From Acidiphilium sp. 37-60-79 (lineage in GTDB: Bacteria > Pseudomonadota > Alphaproteobacteria > Acetobacterales > Acetobacteraceae), in assembly GCA_002279355.1 (NCBI GenBank), contig NCBV01000029.1:1-47900 (forward strand): 47,900 nucleotides of DNA. Direction: 5' to 3'. The position numbers and the translations under genes were made by a program. Below are positions 34,192 to 42,713 of this stretch, in pieces. The notes beneath the pieces are model-generated. The model searched no databases, was not told the DNA's origin, and saw only the letters and a program-made list of their open reading frames with translations. Each line of letters begins with the position of its first letter. Positions within the stretch are counted from its first letter, which is position 1.

Positions 34192-36618
34192 TCAGGGTTT
34201 GCCGAGCAGCCGCCGATAATAATCATGCGCCTGCGCGGGCAGTCCCGGCCGCGCATCGCGCTTGATCAAGGATCGCTCAATCCGGCGCGCCGCATTGCCC
34301 TGCCCAGCGCGCTTGAGCGGCAATGCCCCGCCACCCCCAACACCGTTCGGCCCCGGCGGGCCACCGTGCGACCCCGCACCCGCTGCATCGCTGCCCGGCG
34401 CCGATCCGGACTGTTGACCCTGCGCCCCCGCCTGCTGTTGCACCCCCGCCTGCTGCTGTGCCGTCGCTTGCGCCGCTTGCTGCAAAGCGGCAATCGCCGC
34501 GCGCTGCGCCGGCGCCGCCCCCGCCGGATCACCCGCCTGCAATTGTGCCTGCGCCTGCGCCATCGCCTGCGCCGCCGCCCCTAGCCGCGCCACCCCCGCT
34601 AAATGCGCCGCCCCCATCCGCTGCGCCAACGCCGCAGCCTGTTGCTGCAACCCCGCTTGCGCCCCCGCCAAATTCTGCGGCCCCGCACCACCCGCTGTCG
34701 GCGCACCCGCTTTAGGTCCCAAAGGCACCTGACCCGGGGGCGTCATCCCCGAAAACACCGGATGCGCCATCGCTGTACTCTGATCCAGCAACGCCGATTG
34801 CGCCCGAATCATCTGTGCCAATTGCCGCCCCGCCGCCTGCGCGGCCTGTTCACGCGCCTGCGCCTGCGCCGCCTGCGCCGCACTCATCGGCCGCGCATGT
34901 TGCAAGCCGCTTAACATCCGGTCCAATCTGCGCAAATCCGCCGCCGCCCGCTTGGTCTCGCCCGCCTGCGCTTCCCGCGCGATCCGCCGCGCCAATTTTT
35001 CCACCGCCCGATTAACCTGCGCCTGCAAGGCCGCACTCTGCGCCGCCTGCGCACCACCTACCGCCGCCAAATGCGCCGCAGACGCCTGCTCCAAACGCCG
35101 CACTAAACGCCGCAACGCCGCCTGATCAACCGCACCGTTGGCAATATCGCGCCGCAACGCCCGCTCCAACGCCGCCCGCGACGCGGCCAAACGCTGCGCC
35201 GTGCGAAACCCCTTGCCCTGCTCGGCTTGCTGCATCAATCGCCATAACAGCGCGAACGGATGCCCAACCGCCCCATGGGCAAAGCGCTGCGCCGCCACCC
35301 CGATCGCCAAATCCGTCGCCGCCGTCACCTTGCCCGGCGGTTGCACCCCCAGCCGCGCCAACCCCGCCCCAACCGCCAAGCCCGCGCTCGGATGCAGCGC
35401 CAACGACTGACGGAGCAAAAATATCTGCGCCGCCGTCGCATTGCGCAAAACCGGCGCTGGCAGCCGAAACCGCACCGGCGCCGAAACCCCCACCATCCCG
35501 CGCTGATTGGTCGCTGACAGCACCGCGCGCACCGGCAACCCGGCATAGCGGCTCGCCGCCAGCGACACCCGCTCACGCCCCACCCCCGCCGCCCGCGCCC
35601 CCAACGGCACAATTTGCTCCGGCAGAGGCACCGCCAATTTTTGCCGCGGCACTGGCTGGTTCACTGGCCGCAGCCGGAGCGAAAAATCTTTCACCCCGTA
35701 CGGGCTATCAATCCGCCAGCCAATTTGCTCGCGCCCATCGCGATCGCGCATCGGCATCCCGGCAAACGCGACCACCGGCGCACGCGGCACGCGAACCATC
35801 ACCCGCAGCCGCACCAAACGCCGCCAAAACGGCCCCACCTGCAACTCACCGCTCCGCTCAATCGCCAAGCGCGCCCGAAAACTGCCGCCACCCAGCGGGC
35901 CCGACGGCAAGCCCACCCCGGCAAACCGCACGGGAGGCCCCGCATCGCCGCGCCCCACCCCGGTAATAATCAACGAGAGCGAACTCCCCGCGAGCACCCG
36001 CACCTGCTTGACCGCCCCCAGCACCCTCGGCGCCCGACCGGTCCAAACCGGCGGCGTCAGCCAAAGCTGCAGCTGTGGCCGTGGCCCCAGCAGGCTTGGC
36101 GGCAAAAAACCACGCGCCAAACGCGGCCCCGCCTGCGGCCCCGCCAGCACCGCCAGCACCACAACCCCCAGCAACAGCAATGCCCGCAGCCCAAACCGGT
36201 CGCGGCTAAACAGATCAAGCTCCGGCGCACCCACCCGCGCCCGCGCCACCTCGCGGGCCAACCGCGCCCGATGCGCGGCGAAAAGCTGCACCGTCCCCGC
36301 TGGCAGCGCCGTCCCCGGCGCACCCACCAGCCGATCCTCGATCATCGCCAAATTCCACCGCGCCAGCCCGGAATCTCGCTCAATCCGCCGATCCGCCTCC
36401 GCCAGCCCTGGCCGCCGCACCATCCGCGCCGCCCAAAACAACGAGCCCGCCATCGCCACCAGCCCGGCAATTTGCAGCCACCCGCCCGAGAAACCCGCCA
36501 GCAGCAACATCACATAGCCAAGCAGTACCGCCATCGGCACCATCGCGACCGAGGCCAGCCTCTCGCTCCACAGCACCAGCAGCGCCCGCCGCCGTACCGC
36601 GTCGAGCTGCTCGCGCAT
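34192..36618 (-). CDS. DUF4175 (TIGR02302-type) large membrane protein
   Basis: This 808-aa protein has hydrophobic segments near the N-terminus (LASVAMVPMAVLLGYVMLLL, then LQIAGLVAMAGSLFWA, about residues 18-60) and another at about 135-155 (LRALLLLGVVVLAVLAG). A periplasmic beta-rich region (about 200-420) is followed by a very long Ala/Gln-rich helical region (about 480-760; motifs such as QAAQAQAREQAAQAAGRQ). It ends with the conserved AHDYYRRLLGKP. The layout and its place after lysA match the alphaproteobacterial DUF4175/TIGR02302 family, of unknown function. ATG 36618 overlaps the lysA stop by one base (TGATG). Gln/Ala repeats make the middle low complexity. Confidence 0.85.
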   Translation of the reverse strand: MREQLDAVRRRALLVLWSERLASVAMVPMAVLLGYVMLLLAGFSGGWLQIAGLVAMAGSLFWAARMVRRPGLAEADRRIERDSGLARWNLAMIEDRLVGAPGTALPAGTVQLFAAHRARLAREVARARVGAPELDLFSRDRFGLRALLLLGVVVLAVLAGPQAGPRLARGFLPPSLLGPRPQLQLWLTPPVWTGRAPRVLGAVKQVRVLAGSSLSLIITGVGRGDAGPPVRFAGVGLPSGPLGGGSFRARLAIERSGELQVGPFWRRLVRLRVMVRVPRAPVVAFAGMPMRDRDGREQIGWRIDSPYGVKDFSLRLRPVNQPVPRQKLAVPLPEQIVPLGARAAGVGRERVSLAASRYAGLPVRAVLSATNQRGMVGVSAPVRFRLPAPVLRNATAAQIFLLRQSLALHPSAGLAVGAGLARLGVQPPGKVTAATDLAIGVAAQRFAHGAVGHPFALLWRLMQQAEQGKGFRTAQRLAASRAALERALRRDIANGAVDQAALRRLVRRLEQASAAHLAAVGGAQAAQSAALQAQVNRAVEKLARRIAREAQAGETKRAAADLRRLDRMLSGLQHARPMSAAQAAQAQAREQAAQAAGRQLAQMIRAQSALLDQSTAMAHPVFSGMTPPGQVPLGPKAGAPTAGGAGPQNLAGAQAGLQQQAAALAQRMGAAHLAGVARLGAAAQAMAQAQAQLQAGDPAGAAPAQRAAIAALQQAAQATAQQQAGVQQQAGAQGQQSGSAPGSDAAGAGSHGGPPGPNGVGGGGALPLKRAGQGNAARRIERSLIKRDARPGLPAQAHDYYRRLLGKP

Positions 36619-37937
36619 CAGCCAAGCCCGTCCGGCACAATCTCGCCCTGCCACAAATCCGGCACGCTCTGGCGCGCCCGGATCACATGATCGCGCCCGC
36701 CATCCAGCAATATCTGCGCCGCCAGCGGTCGGCCATTATAGACGCTACTCATCACCGCCCCGTAGGCGCCCGTATCCAAAATCGCGATCGCCGCACCAGC
36801 GCCAAGCTCCGGCAACGCATAAATGCCGAACCGATCACTACTCTCGCACACCGGCCCCACCAGCGTCGCCGAGGCGCCAATGCCCGCCGCCGCCGCCGAC
36901 GACACCGGCACCGCGCCATGATGCGCGTCATACAAAGCCGGGCGCAGCAAATCATTCATCCCCGCATCCAGCACCACGAACCGCCCCTGCGCTGTCCGCT
37001 TCACCCGCGTCACGCCCGTCAGCAAAATCCCCGCAGGCCCCGCGAGCCAGCGCCCCGGCTCGATCAATAATTCCAAATCCCGCCCCGCCATCAGCCGCGC
37101 GACCATCGCCGCATACGCCTCCAGCGCAAATCCCGGCCCATCATCATAGGGAATGCCAAACCCCCCGCCCAAATCCAGCCGCCGGAGCGAAAACCCCTCC
37201 TGCGCCAGCCCATCCACCAACGCCAACACCCGCCGATACGCCGCCTCAAACGGCGCAGGCGCAAAAATCTGGCTGCCAATATGGGTGGAAAACCCCACCG
37301 CCACGATCCCGTCTAACGACGCCGCATGGCGAAACAGCGCCGCCGCCTGATCATAATCAATCCCGAACTTGTCCGCCGCCCGGCCGGTGCTGATCTTGTC
37401 ATGCCCGCCCGCCGCAATATCCGGGTTCACCCGCAGCGCCACCGGCGCGACCACCCCGAGCCTGCGCGCAATCGCCGCAATCACCGGCAATTCCTCGGCA
37501 CTCTCCACATTAATCTGGCCAATCTCCGCCGCCAGCGCCTGCTCGATCTCATCATCACGCTTGCCCACACCGGAATAAACCATTTGCGCCGGCGCGATCC
37601 CCGCCGCCCGCGCCCTGCCAAACTCGCCCGCGCTGGTCACATCCGCACCCGCCCCGCCTGCGCGCAGGATCGTCAGCACCGCCAAATGATCATTCGCCTT
37701 CACCGCATAGCGAATATCCGCCCGCACCCCCCCCGCCGCCAACGCCCCCTGCAAAGTCGCCAGCCGCCCGCGCAGCAATGATGCGCTATAAACCCAAGCG
37801 GGCGTGCCATGCGCGCGCGCCAGCCGCGCCAGCGGCGCGCCATCGAAACACAGTCCCTCTGTTGCATCCATGCGCAGCCAAGGCCGCGCCGCCACCAGCC
37901 GATGCCAAGGCTGATCGCGCCCCAAATCCACCTTCAT
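36618..37937 (-). CDS. lysA: diaminopimelate decarboxylase
   Basis: LysA makes L-lysine from meso-diaminopimelate by PLP-dependent decarboxylation. The 439-aa fold-type III enzyme has the Schiff-base lysine K80 in RYAVKANDHLAVL, GADVTSAGEF, VGFSTHIGSQI, LDLGGGFGIPY and the phosphate-binding LIEPGRWLAGPAGILL. The C-terminal CESSDRFG has the Cys contributed to the partner active site. The protein begins with about 25 residues before the core. It sits in argH-lptM-lysA-DUF4175. Confidence 0.96.
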   Translation of the reverse strand: MKVDLGRDQPWHRLVAARPWLRMDATEGLCFDGAPLARLARAHGTPAWVYSASLLRGRLATLQGALAAGGVRADIRYAVKANDHLAVLTILRAGGAGADVTSAGEFGRARAAGIAPAQMVYSGVGKRDDEIEQALAAEIGQINVESAEELPVIAAIARRLGVVAPVALRVNPDIAAGGHDKISTGRAADKFGIDYDQAAALFRHAASLDGIVAVGFSTHIGSQIFAPAPFEAAYRRVLALVDGLAQEGFSLRRLDLGGGFGIPYDDGPGFALEAYAAMVARLMAGRDLELLIEPGRWLAGPAGILLTGVTRVKRTAQGRFVVLDAGMNDLLRPALYDAHHGAVPVSSAAAAGIGASATLVGPVCESSDRFGIYALPELGAGAAIAILDTGAYGAVMSSVYNGRPLAAQILLDGGRDHVIRARQSVPDLWQGEIVPDGLG

Positions 37938-37940
37938 CGC

Positions 37941-38087
37941 CTATTGCCGCGACGGATATTGATGCGGATAGGTCAGCGCACTGGTTGGCCCCGGCGCTGT
38001 CGGCGCCCCCGCCCGTCCGCAGCCGCTTAACGCCGCACAGACCCCGAGCGCCGCGATCACCAACGCGATTTGTGTCACTCGCCTCAA
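37941..38087 (-). CDS. lptM: LptM-type small lipoprotein between argH and lysA
   Basis: This 48-aa lipoprotein starts at a TTG (38087) that overlaps the argH stop and has GGAGG 7 nt upstream; a GTG at 38078 is the alternative. The signal peptide [17 protein letters not shown] has a lipobox (LSGC, Cys23), followed by [11 protein letters not shown] and a Tyr/Pro-rich end. Position directly upstream of lysA and the short SGCGRxG start of the mature protein match LptM (YifL), which assists maturation of the LPS translocon LptDE. It is too short and too unusual in start codon to be caught by many gene finders. Confidence 0.75.
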   Translation of the reverse strand: MRRVTQIALVIAALGVCAALSGCGRAGAPTAPGPTSALTYPHQYPSRQ

Positions 38088-39517
38088 CTTAACGCCTCCA
38101 ACCATTGCGACGCCGCCGCCCGCACCAGCGCGGGCGCCGTTCCGCCATAACTCCGGCGCGACGCGACGGAGGCCTCCACGCTCAACACCGCAAACACCGC
38201 CTCGGTCAGCCTCGGTTCGATGGCCTGCATCGCGGCGAGCGGCAATTCGGTCAAATCCACCCCGGCCTGCTCTGCCGCCGCCACAATCCGCCCGGTCACA
38301 TGATGGGCGGTGCGAAACGGTAAGCCCAATTCGCGCACCAAATAATCCGCCAAATCGGTCGCGGTGGCAAAATCCGCCCCCGCCGCCGCCCGCAACCGCG
38401 CGCCATCGGGCTGCATATCGCGCACCATCCCGGCCATCGCGGCAATCACCAATTCCGCCGCATCAAACCCGGCAAACGTGGCTTCTTTATCGTCTTGCAT
38501 ATCCTTGGCATAGGCCAAAGGAAGCCCTTTCATAATCGTCAGCAGCCCGATCAACGCGCCAAAAATCCGCCCGGTCTTCGCCCGCGCCAATTCCGCCGCA
38601 TCCGGATTGCGCTTTTGCGGCATAATCGACGAGCCGGTGGAATAGGCATCCGATAAGCGAATGAAGCGAAACGGCGCGCTGGTCCAAATCACAATCTCTT
38701 CGGCAAAGCGCGATAAATGCATCGCGAGCAGCGACAAGGCCGCCAAAAACTCAATGGCAAAATCCCGGTCCGACACCGCATCGAGCGAATTGCCGCACGG
38801 CGCGTCAAATCCCAGCGCCGCCGCCGTCATCTGCCGGTCAATCGGAAAACTGGTCCCCGCCAACGCCGCCGCCCCCAGCGGGGACTGGTTGAGCCGCTTG
38901 CGCGCATCCGCCAACCGGCCCCGATCGCGCGCCAACATCTCCACATAAGCCAGCAAATGATGCCCAAACGTCACCGGCTGGGCCGACTGCAAATGGGTGA
39001 ATCCCGGCATAATCATCGACGCATGCTCGGTCGCACGCTGCGCCAAGGCCCGCATCAAATCCACCAGCCCGGCATCGAGCGCATCAATCGCCGCGCGCAC
39101 CCACAGCCGAAAATCCGTTGCCACCTGATCATTGCGGCTGCGGGCGGTATGCAACCGCCGTCCCGCCTCACCAATGCGGGCGACCAACGCCGCCTCGATA
39201 TTGGTGTGAATATCCTCAAGCGCCGGATCGAACTGAAAATCCCCCGCCGCAATCTGCGCCGCGATGGCACTCAACCCCTCGGCAATCGCCGCACCATCTT
39301 CTTGGGTAATAATCCCCTGCGCCGCCAGCATCGCCGCATGCGCCCGGCTACCCGCAATATCCTCGCGCCACAGCCGCTGATCCACCCCAATCGAGGCGTT
39401 GATCGCCTGCATCACAGCATCGGGACCGGCGGCAAAGCGCCCGCCCCATTGCAGTTTTGCGCCCGACGCGCCACCATTATATTCTAGTTTTGCCGATTTC
39501 GAGGATTCGCTACTCAT
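38084..39517 (-). CDS. argH: argininosuccinate lyase
   Basis: ArgH cleaves argininosuccinate to arginine and fumarate, the last step of arginine synthesis. It is 477 aa, with [21 protein letters not shown] at the start, [36 protein letters not shown] and the fumarase-superfamily signature [15 protein letters not shown] with the catalytic Ser loop. ATG 39517 lies about 20 codons before the conserved WGGRF and is the only ATG in that stretch; the frame upstream to 39730 lies over the divergent gene. Start codons of argH and the divergent tlpA-like gene share two bases (CATG). Confidence 0.95.
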   Translation of the reverse strand: MSSESSKSAKLEYNGGASGAKLQWGGRFAAGPDAVMQAINASIGVDQRLWREDIAGSRAHAAMLAAQGIITQEDGAAIAEGLSAIAAQIAAGDFQFDPALEDIHTNIEAALVARIGEAGRRLHTARSRNDQVATDFRLWVRAAIDALDAGLVDLMRALAQRATEHASMIMPGFTHLQSAQPVTFGHHLLAYVEMLARDRGRLADARKRLNQSPLGAAALAGTSFPIDRQMTAAALGFDAPCGNSLDAVSDRDFAIEFLAALSLLAMHLSRFAEEIVIWTSAPFRFIRLSDAYSTGSSIMPQKRNPDAAELARAKTGRIFGALIGLLTIMKGLPLAYAKDMQDDKEATFAGFDAAELVIAAMAGMVRDMQPDGARLRAAAGADFATATDLADYLVRELGLPFRTAHHVTGRIVAAAEQAGVDLTELPLAAMQAIEPRLTEAVFAVLSVEASVASRRSYGGTAPALVRAAASQWLEALS

Positions 39518-40145
39518 GAAACTCTCGCTTTCCAGACGATCTTTCTCGCGCCGCTCGCTGGCCATGCTGGCCGCCGGCGCCACCGCCCCTGATCTAGCGG
39601 CGCTGGCCGGGTTCAGCAAATCGGCGCACGCCGCCATCCACCTTCCGGACGCCTCATCCGGCTGGAACCAAACCATGCCGATCCCGGCACCCGAATTCCA
39701 TTTCATGGACCAAGAGGGTCGGCGTCTCACCCTCGCCCATTACCACGGCACCGGCCTGATCGTGAATTTCTGGGCCACCTGGTGCCCGCCCTGCCGCGCC
39801 GAACTACCCACCCTGCTCGCCTTGAACAAATCCCTCCACGGCACCGGCATCCGCGTCCTGCTGATCTCGGTGGATTCCTCCGGCGCCCAAGTGGTGCGCC
39901 CATTTTTCGAGCGCCACCACATTACCGGCATGCCCATGCTGATCGACCCCAATTCCAGCGCCCTCACCGCGTTCGACACCAGCGGCATCCCCTTTACCGC
40001 CGTGGTCAACCGTAACGGCCTCATCGCCGCCACCCTGGAAGGCGCAGGCGACTGGAACACCCCCACCACCATCGCCGCGATTAAACACATCATGGGCCCC
40101 ACCCAGCCGAAACCGAAACCCAAACCCAAACTCACCGCCACCTGA
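39516..40145 (+). CDS. TlpA-like thioredoxin-fold protein with Tat-type signal
   Basis: This 209-aa exported thiol-disulphide protein has an N-terminus carrying twin arginines ([13 protein letters not shown]) before a hydrophobic segment, suggesting Tat export; the mature part starts near residue 38. The redox centre is C90-P-P-C93 in [19 protein letters not shown]. The TlpA/ResE-like fold continues through STDSSGAQ-type strands to [12 protein letters not shown] Lys/Pro tail (KPKPKPK) ends it. TlpA proteins reduce apo-cytochrome or copper-protein thiols in the periplasm; the actual partner is unknown. It is followed by a GNAT gene after 5 nt and is divergent from argH with overlapping starts. 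Confidence 0.85.
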   Translation: MKLSLSRRSFSRRSLAMLAAGATAPDLAALAGFSKSAHAAIHLPDASSGWNQTMPIPAPEFHFMDQEGRRLTLAHYHGTGLIVNFWATWCPPCRAELPTLLALNKSLHGTGIRVLLISVDSSGAQVVRPFFERHHITGMPMLIDPNSSALTAFDTSGIPFTAVVNRNGLIAATLEGAGDWNTPTTIAAIKHIMGPTQPKPKPKPKLTAT

Positions 40146-40150
40146 TCGTC

Positions 40151-40657
40151 ATGACGCCAACCCTCACGATTCGCGCGGCCCACGCCAACGACGCGCCCGC
40201 CCTGGCCGCCATCCGCAACCTGCCCAAAGTCCGCCACGGCACCCTGGCCATCCCGTTCAGCCGCCTCGCTGACACCGAATCCTACATCGCCAAACTCGGC
40301 GCCAATAGCCATCTGCTGGTCGCCGAGCAAAACGCCATCATCACCGGCTCCGCCTCGCTCGATCGCTATACGGGTCGCCGCGCCCATGTCGGCCATATCG
40401 GCGTTATGGTGGCCGATGCGCATCACGGCCAAGGCATCGGCACCGCCCTGCTCACCGCCCTGCTCGACCTCGCAGATCATTGGCTCGGGCTCACCCGCCT
40501 CGAACTCACCGTGTTTGCCGATAACAGCCGCGCCATCGCCCTCTATCACCGGCTCGGCTTCGTCCAAGAAGGCCATCTGCGCGACTATGCCCTGCGCGAC
40601 GGCGCCCTAGCCGACAGCCTCTCGATGGCCCGCCTGCGCCCGCCAATCACCCGCTAG
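40151..40657 (+). CDS. GNAT-family N-acetyltransferase
   Basis: This 168-aa acetyl-CoA-dependent acetyltransferase has the acetyl-CoA loop HHGQGIGTALLTALLDLAD and the C-terminal LELTVFADNSRAIALYHRLGFVQEGHLRDYALRDG, resembling the RimJ/RimL and putative diamine/amino-acid acetyltransferase groups. The substrate is unknown. It lies 5 nt after the tlpA-like gene. Its stop TAG is made by the left end of repeat copy 3; without the element the stop would be TAA. Confidence 0.88.
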   Translation: MTPTLTIRAAHANDAPALAAIRNLPKVRHGTLAIPFSRLADTESYIAKLGANSHLLVAEQNAIITGSASLDRYTGRRAHVGHIGVMVADAHHGQGIGTALLTALLDLADHWLGLTRLELTVFADNSRAIALYHRLGFVQEGHLRDYALRDGALADSLSMARLRPPITR

Positions 40658-40775
40658 TGTTCTGCCCCTGAAATTCATGAGATGAATTTCAGGGATAAGC
40701 AGGCCACTAAATCATTGAATTTTCTAGTGTCCACTCTGATTCCGAAATCCAACGAATTTCAGGGGCAGGACACTA
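40655..40775 (-). repeat. MITE-like inverted-repeat element, copy 3 (full length)
   Basis: This is a 121-bp element including flanking TA on both sides, inverted with respect to copies 1 and 2. The terminal inverted repeats are about 22 bp and imperfect: GTGTTCTGCCCCTGAAATTC and GAATTTCAGGGGCAGGACAC. Internal sequence matches copies 1 and 2 (GAAAATTCAATGATTTAG on the minus strand). The TA duplication and short GTGTYC ends resemble Tc1/mariner-IS630-type non-autonomous elements. Both ends provide TAG stops: for the GNAT gene on the plus strand and envZ on the minus strand. Confidence 0.85.
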
Positions 40776-41864
40776 AACCGGCAGCCCGATCCGCGCGCGC
40801 AGCCCGCCCAGCGGACTATCCTCCAACACCAGCTCGCCGCCATGCGCGGTGATAATATCCAGCGCAATCGCCAACCCCAGCCCCGTCCCCGCCGCCGAGC
40901 CGCTCTCGAACGGCCGCATCATCCGCGCCCGCCGATCCGCCGGAATCCCCGGCCCATCATCATCCACCACAATCCGCACCGCCCGCTCACCATCGCGCAT
41001 CGCCGCAATCCGCACCAAGCGCGCATGGCGCATCGCATTATCAAGCAAATTGCTCAGCACCCGCCGCATGCCCTCCGGTCGCAACAACACCATCGGCAAC
41101 GCGTCCACATCACTGACCACCCGCGCCCCGCCCTGCGCCTCACGCCGACGCCCCTGCGCCACCACCTCGCCAATCAGCATCGACAAATCAGTCGCCACCG
41201 GCTGCTCCTCCCCCTCGCCGCGCGCAAACTCCAAATAGAGCCGGATTAGCCGCTCCATCTCCTCAATATCGCGCTCCATCTCGGCGCGATCCGGCAATTC
41301 CTCCGGCAGCATCGCCAGCGCCAGCCGCAAACGCGTCAGCGGCGTGCGCAAATCATGCGAAACCCCGGCCAGCATCGCCGTGCGCTGCGCCAAAAACCGC
41401 CGCACCCGATCGCGCATCCGGTTAAACGCCGCCCCCGCACGCCGAATTTCCGCCGCACCCTCCGGGCGGATCGGCCCGGCATCGCGCCCCATCCCGAACG
41501 CCTCCGCCGCTCCCGCCAACCGCTTGATCCCGCGCACCTGATTGCGCAAAAACAGCGTCGCCAGCCCCAGCAGCAACATCGTCGTCCCCGCCAGCCAGGC
41601 AAAGAAAATGTAAAGCTGCCCCACGTAAAGCCGCTTGCGCGGCACATCCACCGTCAACACCCCGCCCGGCTCGGCAATATCCACCCGGATCATCCCCGGC
41701 GGCCCATGCCATACCAGCGCGAAGGGCCGCCCCAACCCGGTGCGCAGCGCCGCAATCAAATCCTGATCCACCGGCCCGAACGCATGCGGCGGCAATTGCG
41801 CCACAAATGGCCTCCCCGGATGCTCATGAAACGCAAACTCAAAGCGCATCCAAATGACTGCCAT
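40773..41864 (-). CDS. envZ: EnvZ-type sensor histidine kinase, main part of a frameshifted gene
   Basis: The open frame (363 aa) carries the end of a periplasmic sensor, TM2 (LYIFFAWLAGTTMLLLGLATLFL), a HAMP linker, the dimerisation helix with phospho-acceptor His (AMLAGVSHDLRTPLTRLRL), the N box (VLSNLLDNAMRHA), and the G boxes (VVDDDGPGIP; GTGLGLAIALDII). The kinase is intact. The beginning is not: TM1 and the start of the sensor are in another frame (41839-42006), and roughly 40 residues usual in this family between TM1 and TM2 appear to be missing. The ATG at 41864 has no clear ribosome-binding site. Without TM1 the kinase may be mis-inserted or not made. Operon marR-ompR-envZ. The stop TAG is formed by repeat copy 3. 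Confidence 0.75.
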   Translation of the reverse strand: MAVIWMRFEFAFHEHPGRPFVAQLPPHAFGPVDQDLIAALRTGLGRPFALVWHGPPGMIRVDIAEPGGVLTVDVPRKRLYVGQLYIFFAWLAGTTMLLLGLATLFLRNQVRGIKRLAGAAEAFGMGRDAGPIRPEGAAEIRRAGAAFNRMRDRVRRFLAQRTAMLAGVSHDLRTPLTRLRLALAMLPEELPDRAEMERDIEEMERLIRLYLEFARGEGEEQPVATDLSMLIGEVVAQGRRREAQGGARVVSDVDALPMVLLRPEGMRRVLSNLLDNAMRHARLVRIAAMRDGERAVRIVVDDDGPGIPADRRARMMRPFESGSAAGTGLGLAIALDIITAHGGELVLEDSPLGGLRARIGLPV

Positions 41865-42006
41865 AAAAAATCTGCAACGCCACCGCTTCGGATAAAATCA
41901 GCGGCACCAGCACAATCAACAAAGTCCGCCCAAACAGGCTGCGCGGCAGCACCCGCCGCAAAAATCGCTCCGGATCAACCCGCTCGGTGCGCAGCCGCAC
42001 CCTCAC
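41839..42006 (-). pseudogene. envZ: N-terminal fragment of envZ (TM1), out of frame with the kinase
   Basis: A GTG at 42006, overlapping the ompR stop (GTGA), opens a 55-codon frame. It begins VRVRLRTERVDPERFLRRVL, followed by PRSLFGRTLLIVLVPLILSE and AVALQIFYGSHLDAL, the usual N-terminus and first transmembrane helix of EnvZ-type kinases in this group. The frame ends at TGA (41841-41839), just past the start of the kinase frame. The two frames overlap between 41839 and 41864, which points to a deletion not divisible by three. Confidence 0.72.
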
Positions 42007-42713
42007 GCCCCCGGCTTCAAAATATACCCCCGCCCGCGCACCGTCTGCAAAAATCGCGGCTCACGCGGATCAACCTCAATCTTGCGCCGCAACCGCGTCA
42101 CCTGCACATCAATCGCCCGCTCCCCGGTCTCATCCATCGCCAATAAATCCGCCAACGCCTCGCGCGACAAAATCTGATTCGGTCGCGCCGCCAACGCCGC
42201 CAACAACCCCGCCTCCGCCCCCGTCAACCGCACCCGCCCGCGCGGCGTCACCAACTCGCCCCGCTCCGCGTCAAATTGCGCCGCCCCCAACTGCACCGGC
42301 CCCGCCAACACGCTCGGCATCACCCGCCGCCGCAACAACGCCCTAATCCGCAGCAACAATTCACGCGGGTCAAACGGCTTGGCCAAATAATCATCCGCCC
42401 CCGCCTCAAACCCGGCAATCCGATCCTCCGGCGCGCCCCGCGCCGTCAGCAGCAAAATCGGCAGCGACGGCGCCCGATCCGCACGCAACCGCTCGGTCAA
42501 TTCCAACCCGGTCTCATCGGCCATCATCACATCCAACACCAGCAAATCCGGATCAATACTGCGCAATAAATCCCGCGCCTGCGCCGCACTCGCCGCCGTG
42601 GTCACCGCAAACCCATTCTCAGTCAAATACCGCGCCATCAATTTGCGCAGCCGCTCATCATCATCCACCAGCAACACATGCCCCTGCTCAGGCACTCCCG
42701 GCTGGATCGCCAT
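42003..42713 (-). CDS. ompR: OmpR-family response regulator
   Basis: This 236-aa two-component regulator has an N-terminal receiver domain with acidic pocket VLLVDDDERL, phospho-acceptor Asp in LLVLDVMMADETG, and Lys in YLAKPFDPREL. The usual LTAK is LTAR here. The C-terminal winged helix includes LTGAEAGLLAALAARPNQILSREAL and RAIDVQVTRLRRKIE, followed by VRGRGYIL. It is preceded by marR (TGATG overlap) and followed by envZ (GTGA overlap). The marR-ompR pair resembles PetP-PetR of Rhodobacter capsulatus, so a PetR-like role is possible. If envZ is dead, it may be an orphan regulator or take phosphate from elsewhere. Confidence 0.92.
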   Translation of the reverse strand: MAIQPGVPEQGHVLLVDDDERLRKLMARYLTENGFAVTTAASAAQARDLLRSIDPDLLVLDVMMADETGLELTERLRADRAPSLPILLLTARGAPEDRIAGFEAGADDYLAKPFDPRELLLRIRALLRRRVMPSVLAGPVQLGAAQFDAERGELVTPRGRVRLTGAEAGLLAALAARPNQILSREALADLLAMDETGERAIDVQVTRLRRKIEVDPREPRFLQTVRGRGYILKPGA

